The notes beneath the pieces are model-generated. The model saw only the letters and a program-made list of their open reading frames with translations, had not been told where the DNA came from and searched no databases. This document shows, in pieces, positions 23,471-34,480 of a stretch of 64,000 bases of DNA. Numbering within the stretch: the first letter of the stretch is position 1; each line of letters opens with the position of its first letter. The translations under genes were made by a program, and so were the position numbers. The stretch comes from Neurospora intermedia (taxonomy: Eukaryota > Ascomycota > Sordariomycetes > Sordariales > Sordariaceae). The stretch is from assembly GCA_037102815.1 (NCBI GenBank), contig BTPP01000009.1, positions 1 through 64,000 of the forward strand, written 5' to 3'.

Positions 23471-25200
23471 TAATAGACCCCTTAATTATTATATTAAAAA
23501 ATACCCGCCTAATAATATATAAAACTACGAATTTATTAACGGATAGTATAAAATTAATTATAAAATTACTATTAAGAGACGGAATTAAAGATTCTTAAAT
23601 AGTATTATATTAAATAAGAATTTTACTCGGGTTAAACCTAAAACTACCCTAAAATATTAAATATCCTTTATAATATTATCCTCTAATAAATCTCTTATAG
23701 TACTATTTATATTAAAAGAGCTAATATTCTCCCTTTTACTACTAATAAAATTCTCTAATATAATTTTATATATATTATAAGGACGAATATTCTCTAAATG
23801 TACGTTGGATAATAGTAAAGGGAGCGGACGAATACCGTCCGAAGGACGGACCCTAAAGGGTAATTAAGGAATAAGGGTATCTTATTATTCGAGTCTATAA
23901 AGGGTAATAATAGTAAGGGTATTAGTATAAGAGTATTTATTAAGAATATTATCCTTTTTATAAATTAAAAGACGGCGTTTAGGTTGGGTATTAGAAGGGC
24001 CGGCTATTAAGGCGGAGGATTTAATAGTAATAATAGTAGTTATTTCTTTCTTTTTTTTTTCTTCTCTTTAAATTCTTTATTATATTAATTAATAAATTTA
24101 TTTATCGACCTTATAATAGGGGGTTCCGCTACCTACCTTACTTAATTTATATTGAACTTTAAAGTAGCTATCCTTTTTTAGAATTTAATTAATTTAATTT
24201 TTAATAAAGAATTAGTATTGGATTCGCCGGGTTCAATAGAAGGATTCGGTAGACGGGCAACGGCCGCCTTAATACTAATTCTACCTTAAGAACCGTTATA
24301 AAGATTAAAATTAAAATATAGAATAGGTAAAACGAATAATTTACGTAGGGATAAAGCTTTTCTCTTCTAAAAGAGAAAAATTAAATAGCGCTTTAAAGGT
24401 AGTTAGAAAGATAGCCTGCTAGGGATTAGAAATATAACCGATAATATATTAGGCCGCGAAAGCATTTTAAATTTAAACTAGAGTTAATTCGCAAACTACT
24501 TTACTATACTAGTAAGGTAAATAAATAGTAGCCGAACTACCCGTAGGAATAGTAATATAATTATATTTATAAGAGAGGTAATAAATATATTAATTAAATT
24601 GAAGTTTAATTATTTTAATAATAAGGGCCGAAATTATATTATTAGTAATAGTTTTACTAATATTAACTATAATTGTATTAGGCCGGGTTTAAACCGGTTT
24701 AAAAATCTTAGGCTTTTTAAGAGCCGGAGTAGGAGTTGTAGGCGGGGCGGGGGAGGAGCTTTACTACTATTACTATTATAAGAATTATTAGAATTACTAG
24801 AATTGGACAAATTAATTAAAAATTAGGCTAATTGGGAATATTAAATATTTTAAGTAAATTATTACCAACGTATTAGTATAAGAATAGAGTAAGAGTAAAG
24901 TAAGCGACGGAATAAGAAACGGGGAAATAGCGAGGGAATAGAAGAGAGAAATAGGGTAAGAATTAGAGTAGTAAAAAAATAGTAATATAGGGGATATTTA
25001 TAGTAGAAGGTTATAATTTTATTAAAAAAGGTAAAAGGAGGAAGAGAAAGAGAGAGGGAGCGATTTAAAAGATATAAATTATTCGGGCGTAATATAGGTA
25101 GTAGTAAGGAGGAGGCTTATTATTTAATTTTAGGGGTATATATAATAGGGTACGGGTTTATAAATAGTCTTCTAATTAGAAGGAAGGAGGGGGCTAATAT
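23471..25200. other. RIP-mutated region, no recognisable gene
   Basis: AT-rich mutated DNA, probably the 3' end of the outer chromovirus and adjoining repeats. It includes a G-rich patch at 24,739-24,751 and a purine-rich patch near 24,940-25,080. The one short ATG-initiated frame (24,599-24,781) has no recognisable domain and ends in a Gly/Leu low-complexity tail. Confidence 0.6.
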
Positions 25201-25384
25201 TATAAGGCTTATTACCTAAGGTTAGAGTAATTAGTAGTCTCGCTAGTCTGAGTTTTAACCGGCCGGTAGTTAATACGACCAATTAGGTTATTTACCGCTA
25301 CGGTACTATAGTAGCCTATACGCGCGCACGTCCCTTAAAAAGAATAGTTGGCTATATCCGCCTAGAGGGCGCTCCTTTACCCTC

Positions 25385-25450
25385 TTTCCTTCTTCGTAGA
25401 ACCTTATCGATTGATTGAGGCTAGCATTTGTGCCAACTGTGCTACACCCC
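25385..25450 (-). other. tRNA-promoter-like boxes, possible SINE fragment
   Basis: On the minus strand an exact A-box match TAGCACAGTTGG (25,433-25,444) is followed about 41 nt later by GGTTCTACG, a partial B box. The surrounding 200 bp keep CpA and are less RIP-mutated than neighbours. The anticodon arm cannot be folded, so this is not a tRNA gene. A tRNA-derived SINE head or a chance match are both possible. Confidence 0.25.
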
Positions 25451-26650
25451 TTATATAAATTCCCTATAAAATCTAAATATTATATTCTTTTATAATTTAA
25501 TATATAATAACTTAAACTTATATTTATTTACAAGGCATTTGTAGGGCGTTTAATAGTACGGTCGTATATTATATTTAATTTATTATATTTAATCCGCGCT
25601 ACTATAGTTATATATAAGTTTAGTCGCTATATTAACTATTTGTATTATAGTTAGCTAGGGAGATATATTAAAAAGTAATATACTAATTTATATTATTAAT
25701 TAAATACGAGCGCTCTATTAACTTAATAATAATTAGTAATATATAATATAATAAATTAACGAAGGTAATTAAGTAAAGTAGTTAGTATAGTACGAGGGTA
25801 AATAGTACAACCTTTAAATAGGTATAATAGGCTAAAATTTAGAAACTTAGCGGGCGAGGTACGAGCGGGACTAGTAGTGGGCGTGCGGGGTTAAGGTTAA
25901 ATGTAGGAGATAATATAGGGTATAATCCGACAAGACGTTTCTAATAGTACGAGTAGACCACCGCTTTTTAAAATTTCTATTTTATAAAAGTACTATTTAA
26001 TTATAATATAAATTACATAAACGTATATTAAAGATTTTATTTAGTAATTAATATTTATTTAATTTTTAAAAATTTACTTTAATTTTAATATTATATACTA
26101 TCTAATACTAAAGTACTTTTTCTTTTTTTCTTTTATAATTTACTTTGTTTCAAATTCTTTCTTTAATACTTACTAGTCTTATTATAAAGTATTTAATACT
26201 AAATATTAAATAAATATTAAATATTTTAAAAAGTATTTTTTATATTATAGTAAGTAATAAATATTTAAACTATAAAATTATTCTAAACGTATAGTATTAC
26301 GCTATATTAGAATTATAAGAGCGAGAATACTCAAATTTATTGAAGAGAAGAAAAAGAAAGAAGAATAGAAATTATAAAAGAAAATACCTACTTTTATATA
26401 CACGTATTTAAATAGAATTATTCCTAAGTATATACTTGTTATAGCATAGCTAGATAGGTTCCTAGAGTACTAGTTAGGAGGTAGATAAAGCGGTGTACTA
26501 TAATACATCGGATAGAATAAGGCTTTAATTCTTATTAATACCTATTTAGATTAGGAAGGCGGCGACCGGTGGTAGAATCTGGACTTATATATCCGATTTC
26601 GAATGCCTTCGTTCGTACCACTTCCCCTTCCTTCTTTATACTTAATATTA
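25451..26650. other. RIP-mutated AT-rich DNA bordering the first gene island
   Basis: No gene seen. A segment near 26,170-26,240 resembles the terminal sequence of the small TIR element at 6,543-6,976, suggesting a second copy. Composition changes to normal gene-like sequence over about 26,480-26,700. Confidence 0.6.
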
Positions 26651-26737
26651 CTTTGATTTGTGGCTTCTAGTCTTGCAATCTATCTCTCGTAGGATTACGC
26701 TTTTATAATACTTCGAATATCCAACATAAGTTACCCT

Positions 26738-27747
26738 CTATACATCCAAGTTTGTACGTTCTGTAACAACTAGCCCGTGCCGACCGCGATAGTTTGCTTT
26801 CTCCGCCGGCTTCCAACCATTCCGTGGAAGTAGCTCCTTGTCTTTGAAATGGAAGACCTCAACTTTCAACGGCCGGCAGCACTTAATCATTTCCTTTTCG
26901 TTGTCGCTCCCAAAACCCCAGAGCGAGAGGTCGCCACCGGGGCAGGTGCCTATATCAAAATCAAGTCAGCAAGAAGTTTTATTCGAAGAGCACACATAAG
27001 CTGAAAGGGAGACATCAAGTGCAAGAATAGAAAGGAAACGGGGGCCATACTCAGCGCCATCAAAACGTCCTGTTCCGCTAGAAACTCAATAAAATCTCCC
27101 TTGCTTGCCGGACAAGGACTCATAAAATACCTGCCCTTCTCATCCAAACCCGTAACTTGGAACAGGTTGATAACATCATGCACATCCCCCTCGTTCAGGC
27201 CATACTCCATCACCGCCCTTGTCAGATTCGAGTGACAATGAAAGTCAAACTCGCCGCCACTCAACACGTTATTGATATACGGATCACATCTCGTCCCCAA
27301 GAGATCATGCACCCTTCCCCCATGCTCATCTTGTCCGTACCAGGACAGCGTGTCGGCGATGATGGTCAGCATGGGCCGCATGAATGGTAAGTTAGACCAG
27401 AGCCGGTCGTAGGTTGATACGTGCGAGGCATGGAGCTGTTTGGTACGCGAGGCCCAGAAGCGTTCGCGGGGGTTATGGAGATTCCAGATGTTGAGATCGC
27501 CAACTTGAGGACCTTCGGGGGTGGATATGCGGATGATAGAGCCGGCGGAGGCAGTCCAGGCGCGGCCGGATCGGATAGGGATGGTGAATTCGTCGATGAG
27601 GATGCGGGGAGCTTGTTGGATGGTTGAGTAGAGGTTTTTGTCGACAGAGAGGGGAGATCCGGCTGTGGGGAGATAGGCCGGAACTGGTTTCGGTCTGGGT
27701 TTCCGTGCCGCAAGGCGTGCGGCGCCGTCTTGCTCCGGGGTGGTCAT
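26738..27747 (-). CDS. DUF1989 (urea carboxylase-associated) family protein
   Basis: Two exons, complement(26738..26949, 27051..27747), 302 residues. The 101-bp intron has donor GTATGG, branch-like GCTGAC and acceptor ATATAG, and joins ..LMALS to TCPGGDLSLWGFGS. Start chosen at the ATG opening MTTPEQDG; the open frame runs further upstream without another ATG or conservation-like sequence. The features GDLNIWNLHNPRERFW, TLSWYGQDEHGGRVHDLLGT, SGGEFDFHCHSN and a C-rich loop SPCPASKGDF are typical of DUF1989. Family members sit next to urea carboxylase and amidase genes in bacteria, but a biochemical role is not established, so none is assigned. No signal peptide or membrane segment. It is the most downstream member of a co-directional minus-strand series with the oxygenase, hydrolase and aminotransferase. 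Confidence 0.85.
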
Positions 27748-28283
27748 GTTTCCGCTCGGAATGGAGACACGTAAAGACAGACTCCCGGCGAAAGCTTGGA
27801 TTTGCAATGGTAGATGTATACGGGACGAGAAATGAACAGCAAGTGGTTCAATGTTGTGGAAGAATGATCGTAGATGAAATGGATAGTGGAAAGAGCATTG
27901 AAAGGGAATGTTTGAAAGATCTTCCCTTGCGGTAATCGGTAGAGGTATCAATGCCAGGAACTGCCAGCTCAACCCCGCACCATATCAGTGGGCCACTGGC
28001 TTGGCCGCCGGTGCCTATCTATTACTAGCCCCAGAGGGGTGTACGATGTCACGAACGGAGTCGCAGCGACTGCGGAAGGGACGATGGTGAGTCTTGCATA
28101 GGAAGCTGGCAGCAAACCGGAAGGAGGAAAAAAAGAGATACGTGTACCAAAGTGACCGATATTTGACTTTTCCCATTCCTACCAGGCATGATTCACACAA
28201 AGTATATACAGATAGACACACACACAAGATCGCCGCCCACATCAGTAGAACCGAGAAAGTGAGCCCTCATCCTACTGGCATAT
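27748..28283. other. Intergenic region between DUF1989 gene and carotenoid oxygenase
   Basis: 536 bp of normal composition containing the promoter side of the DUF1989 gene and the 3' end of the oxygenase gene. Open frames here on either strand are short and without recognisable domains. No clear regulatory motif was identified. Confidence 0.6.
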
Positions 28284-30183
28284 TTAGTACCCCGGGCCCT
28301 CAACCCTCGTCAATGTCCTACCCGACGGCACATGCGCCCCATGAAAACCCAAAGCAATCGCAAAGTCCACCTCTGCTCTTCCCATTTCCACCATCGTCTT
28401 TGCATCCAAGCAGAGCAGATAGCTCTTGCCCTTCTCTCCATCCAACACCAAACTCAGCAACACACCATCATCTTCCTCTTCTCCCCCTGGCCTCGGAACA
28501 AAGATCGCTTCACCTGGCGTGTGCCCCTTGGGGTTATCCCAGAAGAGCGCCTCTCGCGTGACCGTATCGGTTTTGACAATGGCATCGGTAATAGTGCCGC
28601 GGCCTCGGAAGGGTAAACTGTAGACATAGCGGTGCTTTCTAGTGGCGTAAAGGGGGTTGATGGTTGGGATCTCGCCCGCATGCGGGGCAGGGATGCGGAA
28701 GGCTTCATGGTTCTTGGGGTCTGGGGTGGGGGTCACAGGCAGGTTGGTGGCGGGTGAGTCAGGGTTGATGATGAAGTGGTAGCGCGTTAGGTGGGCGAGG
28801 GAGTTGCGGGCGCGTCGTTCGTCTTCGTAGAACTTCTTGGCTGCGGAGTCTCTGTTGAGGATCACGTCGAGGTAGAGGGAGTGGATGAACTCATGGGAGC
28901 CGAAATCGATGACGTCGCAGTAGAGGTTGATGTCAGATGAATCAGAGCCCGCCTTTTCTTCAAAGGAGTTGACAGTGTGGAAGAAGAAACGGCCATCACT
29001 CTCGAAGCGCGCTACTACGCCTTTGCTGTGCTTCCTGTCGATGACAATCCATTGGGTCTTCCTGCTTGGGTCATAAGGCTTGATTGCATCGACGAGGTTG
29101 CGTTCCCAGGGGATCTGAGTGCCGCTGAGGCCAAAGTGTGAGGTTGGGATACAGAGGATGACGAAGCTGGGTGAGAGGAACAAGCTGTGGATGTAGGCAG
29201 GTGAAACAGATGGCTCGCGGATGGTGGCCAGGATCTCCGTCTTTCCGCTAGAAGCGTCGACACGGAAGACTCGATAGGTGGGCTTCGGTCCAAATTCTAG
29301 GTTGAAGTTGAAGAAGTCACCTGTCTCAGGGTCCCTTTGGGCATGAGCACAGGACATGGCGCCCGTCAACTCTGGGTGAAGGACGTCTTGGGTTGCCCAG
29401 CCGATTGGCTCCAATGTTTGGGGGTCAATCTGCTTCATGGTGCTGTTGTCGGTGCTGACCCATATCGACTTGGGCAACTCAGGCCTATGACCCAGCACAT
29501 TGGCATCGTTCTCCGCCACGGCTGGTTTCCTTGTCCCAACGATGTTTCTGACAGCCTCAAGTCCAGGAGGGTTGACATGCACGGCGACGTTGACGTTGTT
29601 GTGCCACTTCTCCCCCGGCGGCTCTCTCAGTCCCTTGAACGCAGCCATGGCCTTGGCAAAGAAACCGAGGCAGGGATCAGCCTTCTGACCGAAGCTGTAA
29701 TACGGCCAGGTTCCCTGTTTCTTGATGACGTCCATCATTTCTTCGGCTTGGCGACGTGACGAATAGAAGATGTCAACGGACCCTTCTTCGTTCGGAATAA
29801 TGTCGAAGCGATGGGTATGAGCCAGTCCATCGAACCAATGGCTCATCTCGAAGGTTGTGCCGGCGTCCGTGTCGATCTTGTATAAACCGGGACCGGTGCG
29901 GTAGAGTGAGCCGGCAGCCCATGTCGGGATGTTGCCTGTCACGGCGATTTTGATCGGCCCTCGTTCCTCGGTGAGGCCATCGAACTGCGGGAGGGTTAGT
30001 GAGAAATTCTCGGAGGACAGAAATGCGCGGTATCTGACTTACAGCAGCTTCGTTGGGCCAGTCTTCATATTTGCCAGTCCTTAAATTGTGTAGGGCTTCC
30101 TCATGGTCGTCGTGCTCATCGGCCTGTGTCCGGAAGGTGGCAGAGTTCTCCGGCACCACGCCGATCACCTCGTGCGGACTCAT
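28284..30183 (-). CDS. Carotenoid cleavage oxygenase (RPE65/CCD family)
   Basis: Two exons, complement(28284..29984, 30043..30183), 613 residues. The 58-bp intron (GTAAGT..CCCGCAG) joins ..YEDWPNEAA to FDGLTEERGPI. The start is the ATG of MSPHEVIGVV. The enzyme is a non-haem iron dioxygenase that splits a double bond of a carotenoid or stilbene. All four iron-ligand histidines are visible: His261 (MSCAHAQRD), His313 (AYIHSLFLS), His383 (FFFHTVNSF) and His595 (LGFHGAHVP). The N-terminal GNIPTWAAGSLYRTGPG and HWFDG motifs are also intact, so the gene looks functional. Fungal relatives include CAO-2/CarT (torulene cleavage), CarX (retinal-forming) and CAO-1 (stilbene cleavage). I lean to the carotenoid branch but cannot tell the substrate. 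No signal peptide. Confidence 0.9.
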
Positions 30184-31159
30184 ACTGGACTGAAAGATCA
30201 ACTTTCCCTTCGTGGATGACGGAGATAACGGAAGTCGGACTGTCGTGGGGTGGCGATGCAATCGTGATCCAACCGTAGCGGTTTTTGGTGGCTAACGTTC
30301 CAGTGGGTTTCAGGGGGTATCCGCTGATGAACAAGCCGCTGTCAGGTACCTATGTCAGACAGAGATGCAAGATCGGGGATTTTCAACGCAGGTTGACATA
30401 GGGTGGGCATACTTATAAAGGAAAAGGAATCGCCATTCAATATGTCCAGAAGAGGAAAGCAACGACCTGCCCTCGGTCAACTGTGGCCACTAGAACCCTA
30501 GACTGGGACACCCACGGATGCCATGCCCGGCGAATGGAGACGGCAGGATCCGGATTTGCTCCCGATCGATCAGAGACACGAATGCGATGGATGCCGCCAA
30601 GCCACGGGTTTGGCGATCGCGAACGGGGTTAACATACCTCTGGGTCGCCATCTCGATACCTCTACTTTGAATCGATAGCGTGACGAGAAAAGTCCCCAAT
30701 TCGACAACTATAAACGAATGCGAAGAATGAATGACGTTTGGCGCTCACAAGCACAACCCCGATGGGCTGCGCCAATAGGCCTCCAAAAGTCTGACGAATC
30801 CCCTTGGTCCACTTAGATGAAGATATAAGCGAATTGATCTTCCACGGAGGGTCACCGAATCCGAGACATCTCCATGTCTTGGTGGGTGACGGAAGGCGGG
30901 GTCCGGGTCCAGACCTTCGGGGCCTGCGACTGCCCGGTGACAGCGGATTATGGGCTCAAGAGATGCTAATGTCGGGAAGTTTGGGACATCATGGGTACCT
31001 CTAAGAGGTATTTCTAGGTAGCTACTCCCCACGAGATTTTGGTGGTGATGAGCCTCGAGGGACCCGGAGCTAAAAAAATAAAATAAAATAAAAATATAAA
31101 AAAAGAAAAGAATTTTGAAATTGAGCAAAGAAACAAAACAAAACAACCACTTAAAGAAA
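30184..31159. other. Intergenic region upstream of the carotenoid oxygenase
   Basis: About 1 kb of normal composition between the oxygenase start and the hydrolase stop codon, with an A-rich tract at 31,072-31,110. Short open frames on both strands have no recognisable domain or intron-like joins. Nothing else is supported. Confidence 0.6.
30564..30571. promoter_or_regulatory. GATCGATC palindrome upstream of the oxygenase gene
   Basis: GATCGATC lies about 380 bp upstream of the oxygenase start codon. GATCGA-type sequences are known binding cores of the White Collar light-response complex in Neurospora, and carotenoid genes there are light induced. A single 8-bp match can arise by chance, so regulation by light is only an inference. 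Confidence 0.3.
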
Positions 31160-31774
31160 TCACCTCGCCAGCCCATGCGCCTCCCTCAATGCCCTGATGG
31201 CATCCTCATCATAACTCCTCCGCTGCTCATTCTCCAGCGGCAAATACATCATTGTATGCACCGCGCCCAAATACCGCTTGATGGTGACTTTGTTCCCTCC
31301 CTCCACCAACTTTAGCCCATACGCCTCCCCCTCGTCTCTCAGCATATCGCATTCCGCCGTCCTAACGAAAGTGGGACATAACCCCTTAAAGTTCGGGGCC
31401 TTGATCGGTGCTAACCACCATTCCGGCCACATTTTCCGGATTTCATCCCGCCTCCCAGCTGGAAAACAAGACTGCCCAAAGTACTTGATGCGGTCCCAGG
31501 GGAGGACAGGTCCATTTGCAAACTCGCTGAAAGAGGAATAGGGGGAGTCAGTAGGGGAGTGGTAGCTGATGCAGTCGGTAGTGGGAGGGACGGAGGCCAG
31601 GCACAGCTTAAGCGGGAGACCGGCGTCGCGGGCCATGTGCTGTAAAACGAACGAGATGTTCCCGCCAGCCGAGATACCGCCCACGGAAATGGAGGACGGG
31701 TTGATGTTGAGGGTGGTGGCCGAGTTGATCACCCAGTTCAGGGCCGCCCATGCATCTTGGAAGGCCTTGCCAAA
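31160..31774 (-). pseudogene. Alpha/beta hydrolase (HSL-like), 3' part of gene split by transposon
   Basis: This is the larger part of exon 3 of a hydrolase whose 5' part lies at 39,098-39,649. It encodes FQDAWAALNWVIN, the nucleophile elbow GGISAGGN (Ser174 in the uninterrupted numbering), the acid-loop AECDMLRDEG and the histidine motif GAVHTMM, so all three catalytic residues are on this side. It ends ..EAHGLAR. With the 7,323-bp insertion removed and one target copy counted, exons of 304, 105 and 623 bp give an exact frame of 343 residues, the normal size of the hormone-sensitive-lipase-like esterase group. The gene has no defect I can see other than the transposon. The substrate is unknown. 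Its downstream neighbour is the carotenoid oxygenase. Confidence 0.85.
31767..31774. repeat. 8-bp target site duplication TTGCCAAA, left side of copy 1
   Basis: TTGCCAAA flanks the left terminus here and the right terminus at 39,098-39,105, identical in all eight bases. Confidence 0.95.
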
Positions 31775-31796
31775 TTATCTCAGCGATTAGACCTCC
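31775..31796 (+). repeat. Left terminal inverted repeat, copy 1
   Basis: 22 bp starting TTATCTCAGCG, the reverse complement of 39,076-39,097 with two differences, one of which is a C-to-T change not shared by copy 2. Confidence 0.95.
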
Positions 31797-32439
31797 CTTC
31801 TTTTCTGGGCATGTAGTGTAAATGAACTGGGTAGGCGCCGCCAAGGGGGCCTGCGGCCCGTACGCTGCGCGCACATCTCATTTTCAATTGAATCTTTCTA
31901 ATCTTTCCATCTATAGTCCGTGCATTAGTTTATTTCAATATATATAACCGTATTGAATAAGATTGCCCAAAAAAGAGGTTTGAATCCTTAATATAGAAAA
32001 GAGGTCTCCTCCAAATATATCCCTATACAAATCGACGCTAGCCATTTTCTTTACTATATAGTATTAATACTATAATAAAATATAATAATAAAACTAAATT
32101 TGCTTAGAGGTATAGAATTTATAGGAGATTATTATAATATAGTTTTTTTTGTATTAATATATATAAAAGTATAAATATTAAGCGTTTAGGTAGAAAAATT
32201 ACTTCTAAATATATTTTATATTAATACTTACCCTCTATATATTAATATTACCTTTCGTCCTAATAATATAAAATTTTATATATATTATTTATAAAGTTAC
32301 TTTACCCTCGGTATATTATTTTTTTTTAATTAGGTTATATTAAAAATATTCCTTAAATTAATAACCGTTAAAACGCTATAGATTCTAATAATAATAATAA
32401 TATTAACCCCTAACGTATACTATACATAATATATAATAT

Positions 32440-34480
32440 TATTAGGGGTAATAAACTTTATAAAGGCTAGGTTAAAATAATAGTCCAGCTCGTCTATAAA
32501 TAGAAAGATATAATATTAATAGCGGCAACCGGTTATAGTAAAAGTATTATTCTATATACTTTCTCAGCGCTCCTTAATAAAATTACTATTTAAATTATTC
32601 CCTTAACGAAGTTTAGAGAAGTTTAGCGAGATAATATTGTAAAGAAAGTATAGGGTTTAAAGCCTATATAAATCGATATTAATATATCGAAAAAGGTATA
32701 CTTTTTTCTAAAAAAAGATGGGATATTAGGGTATATTAACCGTAAAATAGAATAAGAATATATAGGAAGAAATAGAGCAAAGTAAATATATTTATATTTT
32801 TATAAATTTAGAATAGGCGCTCAATCCCTAATTTAAGGCCGTCCTTCGCTCCCCGAATTTTTACGAAAAAATCGGCCTTTTTACTATCGACGAACTATAT
32901 TATATTATAGAATAGGATTAGAATTTTAAAAAGGACTTTTAATACTTCTATATTCTACGACTTTTATTACTATATAATATTCCTTAATTCGGGTATACTA
33001 TTATACTAGCTAGCGTATATTAAAATTTTATTATTAAAAAGGCTAAATTTAATAATAATTTAGAAATTATCTAAACTTCTATCGATTAACTAGAAATCTC
33101 TATTGTAATATAGCCTCTACTATATAATTGTATTAGTAATTTCCATTATCTTCTATTCTTAATCAATAGCGCTACCCTTAAAATTCGATAAAAAATTCTA
33201 AAAATAATAATTTATATCGATAATAAAAATACCTTACCTACTACCTATTATATTATTATTAACTATCTTTATAGGTAATACAACTTTAATAAAGAAATAG
33301 GCCGTAAAGTTATTCGGCTTTATAATAACTTAATCCGGACTATTAATAAAAATATTATTTTTAAAGATTTTATAAAAGATACGGACTATAGAATTATTTA
33401 TACTACGGTCGCTTTAAGGATAGGGATAAATATACCTAATATTAATAGAATAGTTTAATTTGGACTTCTTAAGAAACTAAGCCTTATAAATTTCTAATAG
33501 CGTTTTAGAAGAGCGATATAGAAAAAGTCCGGCTAAGGAATCGCTTACCTTTTTATTCCCTTTTATTTATTTAACTATTTGGGGTCTACCGAAAAGCAAT
33601 TTAGAAGAATATTAACAGTAATAATATAATTTTAAATTCGCTAGTTATATATACTTTATATACCCAACCGGTTAATAAATCTCGTAATTAGCTATAATAA
33701 TAATAAGGAAGTTAATAACGATAATATAATTAGCTATATAATTGATTAGGACCTACTTAAGGTTTAAATTGAATAACCGGATATTAGTATAATTTATTAT
33801 TCTTTCTATAAATTTATATATAAAGTTAAATAGTTAAAACTAGAGGAAGCCTAACGAAAGAAAATAGAACCAATTATTTAAAAATAGTTTAATATACCCT
33901 ACTTTCGTTGAATAATATTTAATTATTTATAAGAACCTTATTACAATCTAAATTTGGAATATAAGCGCCCTATCCCTAATAAAAAGTATTATAATAGTTC
34001 CGGCTATAATATACAGCTTAGAAGAATCCCTTTAATACTAATACGTATAGAAATAAAGGATAAAGTATTTAATAAGCTAATTATTAATAGTTTTATTAAT
34101 ACGGCTACTATCTATTTATTTAAATAGTATAAGAAGTATACCTAAATATTAATTCCCGCTAAGCTACGAACTTTTAAGGTAGTCCTAAAGATATTTATAC
34201 CTTGTAAATTTTAAAATACTATAGTACGGTTACTAGCCGAAGGTCGAAAGAAACTATTAAAGCTATTCTTTAATAATATAGCCGGGTTAGATAAAAAGTT
34301 CCCTAAATTTAAAATTCAATAGTAGTAGTACTATTAATATATAGAAGGATTAGTTAATTTCTATAAAGAATCTATTATTAGTATTTATAAAGAGTAGGAA
34401 GTTTTAAAAGATAAAAGTATAAAGCTAGCTGCTACTATTACTATTACTTTTATTACTACTACTATAAATTAATAAACTAA
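32440..34480 (+). pseudogene. RecQ-type DEAH helicase gene of the transposon, RIP-damaged (copy 1)
   Basis: Degraded plus-strand translation shows the helicase motifs in order. These are motif I AATGYSKS at about 32,520 (GYGKS-like Walker A), a motif Ia region with IIPLTKLRE near 32,598, motif II TIDEL followed by a YYIIE stretch near 32,884 (RecQ proteins have DEAHCISEWG here), and motif VI-like VALRIGINIPNINRIV near 33,410. Coding-like sequence may continue to about 35.4 kb. Many CAA/CAG and TGG codons have become stops, the expected RIP effect. It would have unwound DNA during transposition or replication of the element; that role is inferred. It converges with the DUF6589-like gene. Confidence 0.75.

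Noticed and set aside
23835-23849. Small hairpin CCGTCC-GAA-GGACGG
   Set aside because: A lone 6-bp stem in degraded repeat DNA; no terminator or regulatory context.
28094-28561. Plus-strand 155-codon open frame
   Set aside because: It overlaps the 3' end of the carotenoid oxygenase on the opposite strand and has the Ser/Pro/His-rich look of an antisense frame.
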